DNA from: Mikania micrantha
Taxonomy: Eukaryota > Streptophyta > Magnoliopsida > Asterales > Asteraceae
Direction of reading: 5' to 3'
Length of the DNA: 64,000 nucleotides
Assembly (NCBI GenBank): GCA_009363875.1
Contig: CM018697.1
Coordinates: 1,860,001 to 1,924,000, forward strand
Shown here: positions 49,297 to 59,620 of the stretch, one piece after another
Layout of the letters: each line of letters opens with the position of its first letter
Position numbering within the stretch: position 1 is the first letter of the stretch
The notes under the pieces: model-generated
Told to the model about the DNA's origin: nothing
The model's database searches: none
Seen by the model: only the letters and a program-made list of their open reading frames with translations
Translations under genes and position numbers: made by a program

Positions 49297-49814
49297 TAGT
49301 ATTTATTTTCATTTTATTATATATACAATAAAATATCAAAAATATACTATTCCTTTTGAATTGCTTTTTAATTATATAGCATAATAAGTTTTCATCAGCT
49401 GCGTGTAGGCGATGAGCCAACGTGTTATCGTGATGGTGACACGAATACGAATATCATAGCACATATGAGAAAACACGTCGTAATAACTAACACATGCCGT
49501 AAAACTCAATCATACTCTGTTGTAAAAGTGACAGTTACTCTACTCTATAACCCAAAGGTATACTCCATCGTAAACCTAAGAGTTAAAAACCCAACTGAAA
49601 ACAATGTCCAAAGGGTAACCATAAAAAACTCAAAATCAAAACATTAAAAGGACTCGCAACGAAAAACCAAAAATTTACTTTTCAGGCATAATAATACCTT
49701 GTCGTACTCTATCATAAAATAAGCGTCAGTAACATGAATAAAAATATGATGAAAAAGATAAGTAAACAAATCCTAAAATCAAAACTTAAAAAATATTATA
49801 TTTGTATGCGTAGT

Positions 49815-50169
49815 TAGAGGTGTACAAATCGGGTTCTTTTTGGAACCGGTTCCGGTTCCAGATTCGGTTCCGGTTCCAATCGGTTCCAGTTCCAGTCAAC
49901 AAAGTCAATACCCGGTTCCGGTTCCAGTTTCGGGTTTTAACCGGTTCCAACCGGTTTTTGACCGGTTCCGGTTCGGGTTTTGGCCGGTTCGGGTTTTGGC
50001 CGGGTTCAGGTGGAACCAGTTCCGGTTTTCCGGTTTCGGTTCCGGTTCTGGTTCTAATTTGTCTGAAAAACCGTACCCATTCGTACCCACCGGTTCGGGT
50101 ATGACCGATTCCGGTTCCGGTTCGGGTTGTCGGTTCCGGTTCCGGGTCCGGTTTTTTTGTACACCTCTG
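49815..50169. repeat. hAT-type MITE filled with GGTTCC words
   Basis: An exact 8-bp duplication TGCGTAGT (49807-49814 and 50170-50177) and inverted ends TAGAGGTGTACAAA / CAGAGGTGTACAAA define a 355-bp element. The empty site is seen in unit 1 (TGTATGTGTAGTGTGAA near 47536). The interior is almost wholly degenerate GGTTCCGGTT hexamers. The long P/E- or V/P-rich open frames on both strands here are the translation of these words and not genes. Confidence 0.9.
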
Positions 50170-50243
50170 TGCGTAGTGTGAATATGTATTCATCTGGTCG
50201 TTGGCTCAAGACTAGTCAAAGTTGATGTATTTTTATTTTTTAA

Positions 50244-50500
50244 AATGAATTACCGAGATGATACATGTGATTTGCTGTTATTTTATTTTTGGTTTTTATG
50301 TTTCATAAATTATTAATATAATCACAAATTTTAAACATTTGTCACACATATAGTTGTTATGTGAGGTTAATTTGGTCATATATGTGAGGTTAATTTGGTG
50401 AGTTAAGGACTATGTTTGGGGCTGTATTGATAATTTATGAAATCTAAGACCAATAGTGAAATATACTAGCAAACATACGGACGATCTCGGTAATTTCCTT
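50244..50500. repeat. Fold-back MITE, copy in duplication unit 2
   Basis: Paralogous to 47615-47889 through the segmental duplication; it has lost about 20 bp in the middle. Confidence 0.65.
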
Positions 50501-51177
50501 TATTTTTTATTTAGTATCCACTTGGAATAGAACATTCCAGGGTGTTAAAATCAATAATGCATATGCGTGTTGCAAGTTTCAACTAAAGAATACCATCAAT
50601 TTTATTAACAACATAATACATTAGCAACGATAATGACTTATTTTGAATTAACATGAGTGAGAACAGTTGCTGGTTTAATTTAACTAGGTTTTTTTCACCC
50701 CGTGCATTGCGGCGGGTTATCACATTACCCTCCGAGAATAGGTATTATATATCATTTGCACAAAGCATATATTACATATCAAAATCAATTTTCTAATCAC
50801 GAACTCTATACAAATTTTCCATATTTTTCATAAAAACATAAATCATAAAAATCCACACAAATATGTTACAAAAATAATAGAAAAAATACTTATAAAATCT
50901 TTTTCACCAGCAACCAATCGGTTGAATTAAAACAAAAACCCAAATATTATATCAAATTTCTAAAATTTAATAAAAACAAAAATTTTTAAGCAAACCTTTC
51001 AAATTTAATGCCCTCATTTCTGTTTACTAGTTTTCAAAATTATAAAACAACTTCTGGTGATTTAAGAGATTTATTATTCAATTTTACGAACCATGTTTTT
51101 TTTAACTATATATATATATATATATAACATTTACTATTCAGTATAATAATATATCTATTTATTATTTATTTTTACTA

Positions 51178-51182
<5 letters not shown>

Positions 51183-51218
<36 letters not shown>
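51183..51218. repeat. (TA)n microsatellite in unit 2
   Basis: A pure TA run, longer than the matching run in unit 1. A shorter run precedes it at about 51107-51125. Confidence 0.8.
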
Positions 51219-51222
<4 letters not shown>

Positions 51223-51764
51223 CAAAAATATACTATTCCTTTTGAGTTTGCTTTTTAATTATATAGTATAATTAGTTTTCATCAGCTAAGTGTAGTGGCG
51301 GTGAACCAGGGTGGTATTGTGACGGTGACACGAATACGAATATCATAACACATATGAGAAAACACGTCGTAACAGCTTAGACATGCCGTAAAACTCAATC
51401 ATACTCTGTTGTAAAAGTGACCGTTACTCTACTCTAAAATCCAAAGGTATACTCCATCGTAAACCTAAGCGTTAAAAACCCGAATGAAAACAATGTCCAA
51501 AGGTAACCATAAAAAACTCAAAATCAAAACATTAAAAAGACTCGCAATGAAAAACCAAAAATTTACTTTTCAAGCATAATAATACTTCGTCATACTCTGT
51601 CATAAAATAAGCATTAGAAACACGAATAAAAATATGATGATAAAGATAAACAAACATATCCTAAAATTAAAACTTAAAAAAAAACAAGCAATTAAAAAAA
51701 GTCATAAATTTATTGTGGTTAAAATAAAATAAATTAACTTCCAAAGAAGTAGTATGAAAACAAC

Positions 51765-51905
51765 CTAGAGGTTTCAATCTCAATCCCCATTAAGGCCGGT
51801 TTTCCTTTGAGGCCACCGACACAGGTTGCTTGCAGCCACGCTTTACCCGTTCCTTTCGATTTGTCGGGTAATGGATGAGACCCAAAAGTTTATCACGTAA
51901 GTGGA
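51765..51905 (+). repeat. SINE body fragment
   Basis: The block GCCACCGACACAGGTTGCTTGC...CTTTACCCGTTC...GTCGGG matches the body of the SINE at 1132-1339 read on its own strand (ACCGACCCGGGTGCTTGC...GGCTTACCCGTTC...GTCGGG). The tRNA-like head is degraded. Confidence 0.55.
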
Positions 51906-54078
51906 TCCCCACAGTTACAATAAAATAAAATAAAATAAATAATGGTAGATCACGCGATTTACCTCTTTTATGTTGGCTATGAGACCGGTTGGTGAGGAAC
52001 GCCTAATAGTCACGTTCACCATTTACTTTTTTATAACGTTCTAAAGCGTCAATTTAACACTTTATGATTTTTGTTAACCTAAAAAACTAATTTTGATACT
52101 TGCTTATTTTCATGCACGTATCAAAATAAATTTAACTTGGTATGTGCTTTGATATAAACATTGTTCATAAACTAGTAGAGTCAAAATAATATATTTTTGT
52201 TAAATTGTAGTTATTTTTTATATGCATTTTGACTTGGTCTATGTTTCTATGTATTTTTTTTAAACGAGACAGGCCTACTCCTTTGATTGTCCGTCTTGTT
52301 CCAAATTCTTCATGGTGGTATTAGGATATGGAATAGCCTTCCTTGAAAGCCTTTGATTGTCTGTCTTGTTCCAAATTCACATAAAATATATGATTTGAAT
52401 ATATTATCATAATTTTACATATAAAATAATTAATTACATATATACACTTAGAATACATACATTTACCATAAATAAAAAACTCGTTTAGGTTTGAGTCGAC
52501 TTGAGTTCGATATTTGAAGTACGAGCTCAATAACTAAGCTAACTATATTTCTAGGTTTGGGCTTATTTAGACTTGGTTTGTTCGTTTTTTTACCGATCCA
52601 ATCACAAATAATTCACTAGTCAGCTTGATTCATTTACATCCTTATATTAACTCAATAAAACAAAAATTGGATGAGGGTGTCAATCTAGTCAAAATGGAAA
52701 CAATTGTGTCAAAATGAAAATAATTGTGTCAAAATGAGAACATCTAACATCCATTTAATGCAAACAGAACATAATCCGGTGGCCAATTCAACAATTGTTG
52801 AAAACCCCTCTTTGCTTGACAAATAATATATACAATCGACAATGAATATACATATAATAGTATTTATAAACCGAGATTGAATAAAAAACAAACGAAACTA
52901 TAAATTTGTTATGATATAAATAAATAAAATGAATATTTTTATGTTAATAAATAAGTAGTAAAGAAGATATATGTGATATGTCCCTCTATGGTGCATTTTC
53001 AGTCTTATTTTCGTGTCTCTATCATAATAAATTATAAGACTCATGTTCATATGTGATGCTTTATATTTTATTTCGTTTATCTTCACATAAATTAATAATA
53101 TTATAAAAATATATTTTATATATCTAATATAGATTCAATTATCAATAATTATTATATTATTAACTTAAAACTATTAATTATTATTTACTTATTTTTTATT
53201 TAGCGCATGTAATATTAGATTTTCAAACCTAGTATTATCATATATTTAAAAAGTAAAAACAGGTGTTCGGCGCACGCTATTGTTCAAGGAAATATAGGAA
53301 GATGTTTAACATTTTCTATAGTTAGGCTGAAATAGTGAAATGCTGAATTCTAGATGATCATTTTCATGTTAAAAAATTGTACTACTTTTTAGTGATATAA
53401 AACGCATATCTTAATTGGTTAAATCATTTTAAAACCTATATAAATATTTACAAAAACTATCAAAGGGTTTCAGCCTATAGGAAGCTACCGGACTTATCTT
53501 AAAAGACATCTTGCTTTAGACTTTAGAGTCTCGCATATAACAAACATTAATCCGGGTTGAACTATGGAGTTTTTCTAGTTGTAGGTTTCCTTCTGAACGG
53601 GTGTGTCAGGTCACCATACTCTGTTATTCGGATGGAAGAGTGATCTATTTGTCAGGGTAATCATGAATGACTAGATGTTTGATGTTCAAAAAATATTTTC
53701 AAAACTGTTTTAGAAACTTTTATCCATTGCACACATTTTAAAATTTTTTATTAATATGTATAGTGGGATTATAATAAAAAAAGTTTTTAGAGTAAAAATT
53801 GTAGGATAAATTCAAAGTCATTAGATATATAATTAATGGTTAAGATCATGTAGAAAAGTTAATAATATGTACTTTATTCATTAACTTTTTATCATGCTTT
53901 CTCACTTTTTATAGCATAATTGTGTAGTTCTAATATGTAAAATTAAAAATTAAATAATAATTATTTATTTAATGCATAAAAAATATGAGAAAATAATACG
54001 AAAAGAGTTATAGCATAAAAATAATGATAAAACATATTACAAAATGACAAGTATATATATCACAATGACCTAAGGAAG
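51906..54078. other. AT-rich intergenic stretch
   Basis: No exon or bounded element. The word CCTTTGATTGT(C/T)CGTCTTGTTCCAAATTC is duplicated at about 52279 and 52351. Confidence 0.55.
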
Positions 54079-55168
54079 TGATCTATTGCTAACCTTAGGA
54101 TTCATCAATAACCCAATAACCTCACCATATTTAATAATCAAATTACAAGATGCTGATCTAATATTTAATATTAAACTATAATATAATAATGTACTTGATT
54201 TGAAAGAAAAGGAAATAAGGGTATTGATGTAATTTGCTATATTAAATACTTTACCCTCTCTTTTTTTATACATCAATAACTTTTTTATATACTATAATAT
54301 TTTTTTATGAAAATTGCACCATTTTACTCGTCTTATTTTTCTCTTTAATTCCGTTATTTGCACCAATGTAACAAGTATAAAAATAACAAATTATTTGTAA
54401 CGAGTTGTAACGAATTTGAGTTTACATTGTTTTAGAATAAAGTTGTAAACGAACCAAGCCGATCCCGAGCTCGTTAATTACGTTATATTCTTGACTAGGT
54501 TTTTTTATTTTTTCCGGATGCTCGTTAATTACGTTATATTCTTGATTTTGTAATAAATTTTGGTTTTTAAAGTATTAAAATGTGTTTATAATCTTGTAGA
54601 TATAATTTTTAAAGTATTAAAATGTATTTACAATATTGTAGATGTTACGAATTTTGGTTTTTATCAATAAAATGTTATTGTATTTTTTAAAGTATTAAAA
54701 TGTATTTACAATCTTGTAGATATAACGAATTTTGAAGTATCCGGAAAAAATAAAAAAAATCTAGTCAAGAATATAACGTAATTAACGACCTCGGGATAGC
54801 TTGGCTTGTTTACACTCTTAAACGTAACCCCTATTTATTCTACAACAATGTAAACCCAAATTCGTTACAACTCGTTACATTGGTGTAAATACGAACATTC
54901 GAAAAAAAATAAAAAAACCTAGTCAACACTATAACGAAATTAAAGAGAAAAATAAGACGAGTAAAATGGTGCAATTTTAATAAAAAAATATTATAGTATA
55001 AAAAAATTATGAATGTATAAAAAAAGAGGGGGTAAGTTAGTACATAAAACAAATTACTAATATGCCCTCATCAGATTTAATAATATAAATCCATGTGTTT
55101 AATTTTGATTGGGTAATTAGAGTTAATGAGTTATTGTCATAAATAGGGGAGGGTTATAATTAGATCAC
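54079..55168. repeat. Large fold-back element with arms of about 430 bp
   Basis: The left arm (about 54079-54520) and right arm (about 54738-55168) are inverted copies. Shared words are GTGATCTA, ACCCTCTCTTTTTTTATACAT, ACTATAATATTTTTTTAT, GCACCATTTTACTCGTC, and GTTAATTACGTTATATTCTT. The loop (54521-54737) contains about three copies of AAAGTATTAAAATGTATTTA. No transposase ORF and no clear target duplication were found. A transcript across it would form a long hairpin. Confidence 0.75.
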
Positions 55169-55210
55169 AATCCCAATGACCTAAAACATAAACACAATAA
55201 CCAATATATA

Positions 55211-55667
55211 TATAGGGGAGGGTTTCTAACAAAATCATCATTTTGGAGAAAACTAAGAAAACTAATCAAAATTGTTATTAATCAATTTCCTTTTTCGATT
55301 TTTGTTTTACATTTTGTTTTATTATATGGTTATATTTGTTAACAAAAAGAAAAACATAAAAAAAATATATGTAATTTATGTTATTACATATATGTAACTC
55401 ATTGATTATATATATGTAACTTGTAAACTATATATACTAGTTACATATATGTAACTATAGTTTACAAGTTACATATATGTAACCTTATATGTTACATATA
55501 CGTAACTTCGTGATCTACATATTTTTATTAAATTTTTTTTGTTGTTTATAATATTTCTAAGCTAATAATAAAAAATTATTAATATTTTTTTTTAAAAATT
55601 GATTGGTTAGTAAGAGTTTTTTTACTTTTCTCCAAAGTAAGGAGTTTTCATTTGAACACTTCCCTAG
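55211..55667. repeat. Fold-back element with palindromic ACATATATGTAAC core
   Basis: The left end TAGGGGAGGGTTTCTAAC and the reversed right end CTAGGGAAGTGTTCAAA match partly. Next inward, TTTTGGAGAAAACTAAGAAA faces its inverse (TTTACTTTTCTCCAAAG). The core repeats GTTACATATATGTAAC several times. It is adjacent to the larger fold-back element and shares an AGGGGAGGGTT end word with it. Confidence 0.6.
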
Positions 55668-55959
55668 GAGTAAGTTCATATACAAAATGGTTTTTTTTTG
55701 TAAAAATGATAGGAACCAATTAAATATTGACATGTGACATTTTGGTTAATTAATAAAAAAGGGTAGTATAGGCAATTTAATATTATTTAATTTTTAAATT
55801 TCGCATTAAAATAGGAAAGTAGGTAATTAGTTTACTAATTGAATTTATTCCAAAAATTAACATATAATCGATAATTTTCGGCAAACACGAAATATTTTTA
55901 TCAAAAAATAATTCATCAGTTTATATATTCGAACATAAAATTAATGGATGATTTCGCAT

Positions 55960-56724
55960 TGTAACACCCAAACTTCGCACACGATTACACGTGTCCTATT
56001 TTAGGTCCCAGATCAAACTTTATCAAAAATTTATTTTCGGAAGCGTGAAATTAACATTTCATGATTTAAACACACTTAATTTCAAATCATTTACATTTAT
56101 GATTAATAAAAACTAGTGTGTTTAAGTTTAATACCACCACAGGCTTTACATAACGTTTGGTTCTGCTTCACAACGTGCCCGATCTGATCGCCCGATACAT
56201 ATCTATCTTTGACCTGTAACATCACATATAAGGTCACAATTAGTTCATATGAACTAAGTAAGTAACCCCTCCCAGAGTTCCCAAAACTTATTTTAACACA
56301 TCCACATATATATCATATGGATGTTTATCATGTTTAGATAATAATATATCATATTCAAACATCAACTTGCACCCAACACACATGGTGCATTTATTTCCCT
56401 TAATGGGACATTTTCACAAATATGATTATATTATCTAATCCAACTCTACCACCAGCACTTCTGGCTAAATTTAAAACACCAAATATATATATATATATAT
56501 ATTTATTGGCTCAACCAATTACCCACACACCTGTGGTTTCAACAATTTAGTTTCCGGATTAACCGGTTATCCACACATTTGTGGTATCATACATATATTA
56601 AAAACCTCTCACAAGGTAATAATATCATATTACCAATCATCAACTATTGCTCACAATAGTTTAATCAAAATTACACTATGGTGTTCACAATCCTGTGCTT
56701 CCACCATAGCTATTTGTCAGCACC
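55960..56724 (-). mobile_element. 3' end of an LTR on the minus strand, truncated by a later insertion
   Basis: Plus-strand sequence starts TGTAACACCCAAACTTCGC, which reversed is a Ty3/gypsy-style LTR end ...GGGTGTTACA. Reversed, it also contains CACGCTTCCGAAAAT and ACACGTGTAATCGTG, similar in order to the end of the LTR at 56871-59620. It stops where the plus-strand 5' LTR begins at 56725. Its other half would lie beyond the window. Assigned by end sequence and layout only. Confidence 0.55.
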
Positions 56725-56870
56725 TGTGACGCCTCGCAAATTCCAGGTCAACAATTATAATACTTTAATAATAATGTGTGTTATTATTTCATATGTGGCA
56801 CTAGAATAATTTTATTTAGTGTGACACGTGGCACAACGGACCTAACACACCGATAATTCGAGGAATTATC

Positions 56871-59620
56871 TGTGACAATCCGGAAATTTCGGATTAACCC
56901 CGTTAAATTCAAGTTAACAAAAATCATACGAAATCATACAAGGTCAAACTAAAAGGATCAAAATTGAACAAAATGGGGCTAGAAACATAAAAAAAAAATA
57001 CAAGGATCATACTTGTAACATCATCAAAGTGGGATTTTGACTTTTAGAAGTCAAAATTCGTAGGTAATGTTGAGGAAAGCCAAAATTTACATTAACTCAT
57101 TAAAATTAAATATAATTGAATGATCATAAACCACATAATGATGATATTAACGATTGATATAAGTTACTAAACCATAAATTGTCGAATTAAACTCATTTAA
57201 GTACCCATTATGTTAAAACCGTCACTAATTATCATTAAACTCATTTAATTCGACTTTAATCAATCAAATTAAGCTTTAACATCCTCTAGTCGGCACATTT
57301 AGAACCTGTTTCATACACTAGTTCGAACCAAGAAGACACGAGAAGAAGAAATTGATCGTGGGGTGGCCGAAACTCAACCTAATAATGGAACTACATCAAA
57401 TCGGCATCAAACAAGGTAACAATTCATTCCTACACGATCTAAAACAGTCGATTAAGCAAAGCCCTATGCTTAAGTCATGTCAAAACATCGAATTGTATGA
57501 ATTTTAATTCTAGGGTTCATACTAGAATTCGTTTTGGGGGTTTGTACCCAAACGAGTTTAAAAACTAAATTAATCGGTACAGAGAGCTTCGGAAACATCC
57601 ATATAATGAAACTCATATGTTAGTTTTAACAAAAAAAATAACGAATTAAACGATTTCTAAATCTAGGGTTTCCTATGAAAAACGTTTTGGGGGTTTCTTA
57701 TTCGAACGAGTTGATAATCGAATTAAACCACACAGACATATTCGAAATGATGGGTTTAATGAAAAACCCATGTCAATTTCATATTACAACTGGGAATTAA
57801 ACGAATTTGATTTTTAGGGTTCTTATGTTTAAACGATTTGGGGTTCTGATGCAAAAGGGTTTTAAAATCAATTAAACCACCTAGATAGTTTCTTAATTCA
57901 TTGTTTATCAAAACCCATATATCAATTTCAGAAAAGTATAACGAATTGCATGAATTCGATTGTTAGAGTTTTAAGAATAAAACGTTTTGGGGTTTTCTAA
58001 ACAAGCCAGGTTTAAAATCAAATTAAATTATGCAGATGGTCTCGGTTTAGGTTGGGGATGAAAAACCCTACGAATTTAAGGATTAACAATTTCGAATTTT
58101 GGTGAATTGAATCGGGGAATTCGGTTATTGTAACCCACTATGTTCGGACCTGATTTGTGATGCTCAACCGAACCATTGGGAGAATTAAGACCACCCTTTG
58201 GTGCGTCTGAGTCCATGGAGCAGAAACCCCAAGGTGGGGAACTCGATCTCAGTTGAATCGGCACTCAATTGGAACAAGGTTGGTTCGGTTTAGTGATACA
58301 AAAGGGGGAACCGACCATTAATGGTTAAAACAATTTAAAATGGACTTTGTCAACAAAATCTGATGAAGAGGGACTGGTTAAGAGCTTGTGTGTGTGTCCA
58401 GAAGGTCAGGGGTTCGAACCCTGCCTCTGTCGATTTTAGTATTAAAAAAAACCATTTTGGTTTTTAAATCATAACTTATTTGTTTTAAGCCCGATTTAAC
58501 CCGTTCGAATTGAGTCGGAACCAGAATTCAATTCTGAACACATTAGAATAATAAAATATATATTTTGACATGAAATCATAAATCGCGTATAATTACGCGT
58601 GATTAAAGAAATCGTATATAAGTGAACGATTTAAACAAACGAACTTTAAATCGTGCATACTTTTGTATGTACATTTCGAACATCCTAACATACGTGTGTT
58701 GACACGTATGCAATTACAAACGAGATGTGACATTTCAAATAACGATACATTATCGTAAATACACAGATTCTTCGTAGAGGATTATCTACGCGAGTTCACG
58801 TGTGTTTGATCATTCTACTCACATTCACAGGTGCGTACACGGCCCCTTTCTTATTTTAACTGTTTTGGGGGAGAAAACATGTGCAGCAAACGCTTTTAGA
58901 TACATATCACTTGCATGAGTTAGCTGTTTACATGAAGTGCAAACATAGCATTACAAAGCCTTCCATATCGAACCGTTTAATTTGCCGTAGCGCAAAGCGT
59001 GGTAGTTGAAGATAGATCTATTGGGTTTGACAAACCTCACTTGGTAGATGGGATCTACGCAGGTGTTTGACTGACCAAACACACACATTACTATTGTTCG
59101 TGCTAGACAATAGGGTTAAGGCAAAAACATGCTATAGCATGGCAACTCGTCAGCTTCGGTGTCGACCACTTATGTAAATAGTACAAATGACTAGCTATCA
59201 TGACTATGCATGTGTGATTATGTTATCTGTAAACTTTATATTCAAACTGTGATTTCAACGATTATACATACAAACCTGTGTATGCACCAACCTTTGTGTT
59301 GACTTGATTTACATGTTTTCTCAGGACACCAAGGCACAAGAAAGGACAAGCAGGGACTAGGATGTTGAGTCTCATGCATACAGTTTATATTGATTATTGA
59401 TTTACAACATTGAACATTGTATACATGGTTTTACAACTGTTACACTTTGTTATAAATTTTCAAACGCTTCCGCAAAAGTTAAACTTTGATTTTACAAATT
59501 AAGACTGAATTATGTTTAAAAGCATATAGAGGTCTTTCGTTATGTCTAATGATCTGAGATCCTGGTTTGTCACGTTCCCAAACGGTATGATTCCGTTAGT
59601 TGAAAATTGGGGGTGTGACA
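56871..59620 (+). mobile_element. Nested solo LTR, related family
   Basis: A 2750-bp insertion starting TGTGACAATCCGG and ending GGGGGTGTGACA. The 5-bp duplication TTATC (56866-56870 and 59621-59625) is exact. The solo LTR at 26457-29485 shows the uninterrupted host site. The insertion shares with the other two LTRs a CGGCCCC block, a TGTTGAC...TTTTCTCAG block and CACTTCCGC-like words, so it is a cousin family. No internal domains are present. Confidence 0.85.
58377..58432 (+). repeat. tRNA-like segment (probable SINE head) within the nested LTR
   Basis: GGGGTTCGAACCC sits in a perfect T-arm-like stem (CAGGG / CCCTG) with GGTTAAGAGC about 35 nt upstream as a weak A box. The acceptor stem does not close and no anticodon arm is clear. 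It is probably a tRNA-derived SINE head or a decayed tRNA copy, with an A-rich stretch downstream at about 58443-58452. Confidence 0.4.

Larger units (their letters stand above)
47526..49794. repeat. Tandem duplication, unit 1 (P450 upstream region)
   Basis: Two blocks match unit 2 closely: 47526-47995 with 50170-50620 and about 48955-49794 with about 50861-51680. They share landmark words such as GTCGTTGGCTCAAGACTAGT, TTCACCAGCAAC and CATCAGCT. Between the blocks this unit holds about 950 bp with two diverged copies of a GTTGCGxCGGGAATC segment (near 48190 and 48450). No open frame is meaningful; this is the distal upstream region of the P450 gene. Confidence 0.75.
49795..51680. repeat. Tandem duplication, unit 2
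   Basis: Copy of the P450 upstream region, with the hAT insertion at 49815-50169 near its start. Relative to unit 1, about 700 bp are missing in the middle. The junction from unit 1 falls at an AAATATTATATTTGTATG word also present at the start of unit 1 (47526), which suggests a recombination or slippage breakpoint there. No P450 coding sequence lies in the unit, so the gene itself was not copied. Confidence 0.75.

Noticed and set aside
49786..50193. Overlapping proline/glutamate- and valine/proline-rich ORFs on both strands
   Set aside because: They translate the GGTTCC hexamer array of a hAT MITE with exact target duplication.
58377..58450. Complete tRNA gene
   Set aside because: The T-arm is good, but the acceptor stem does not pair and the anticodon arm is unclear; treated as a tRNA-like repeat.
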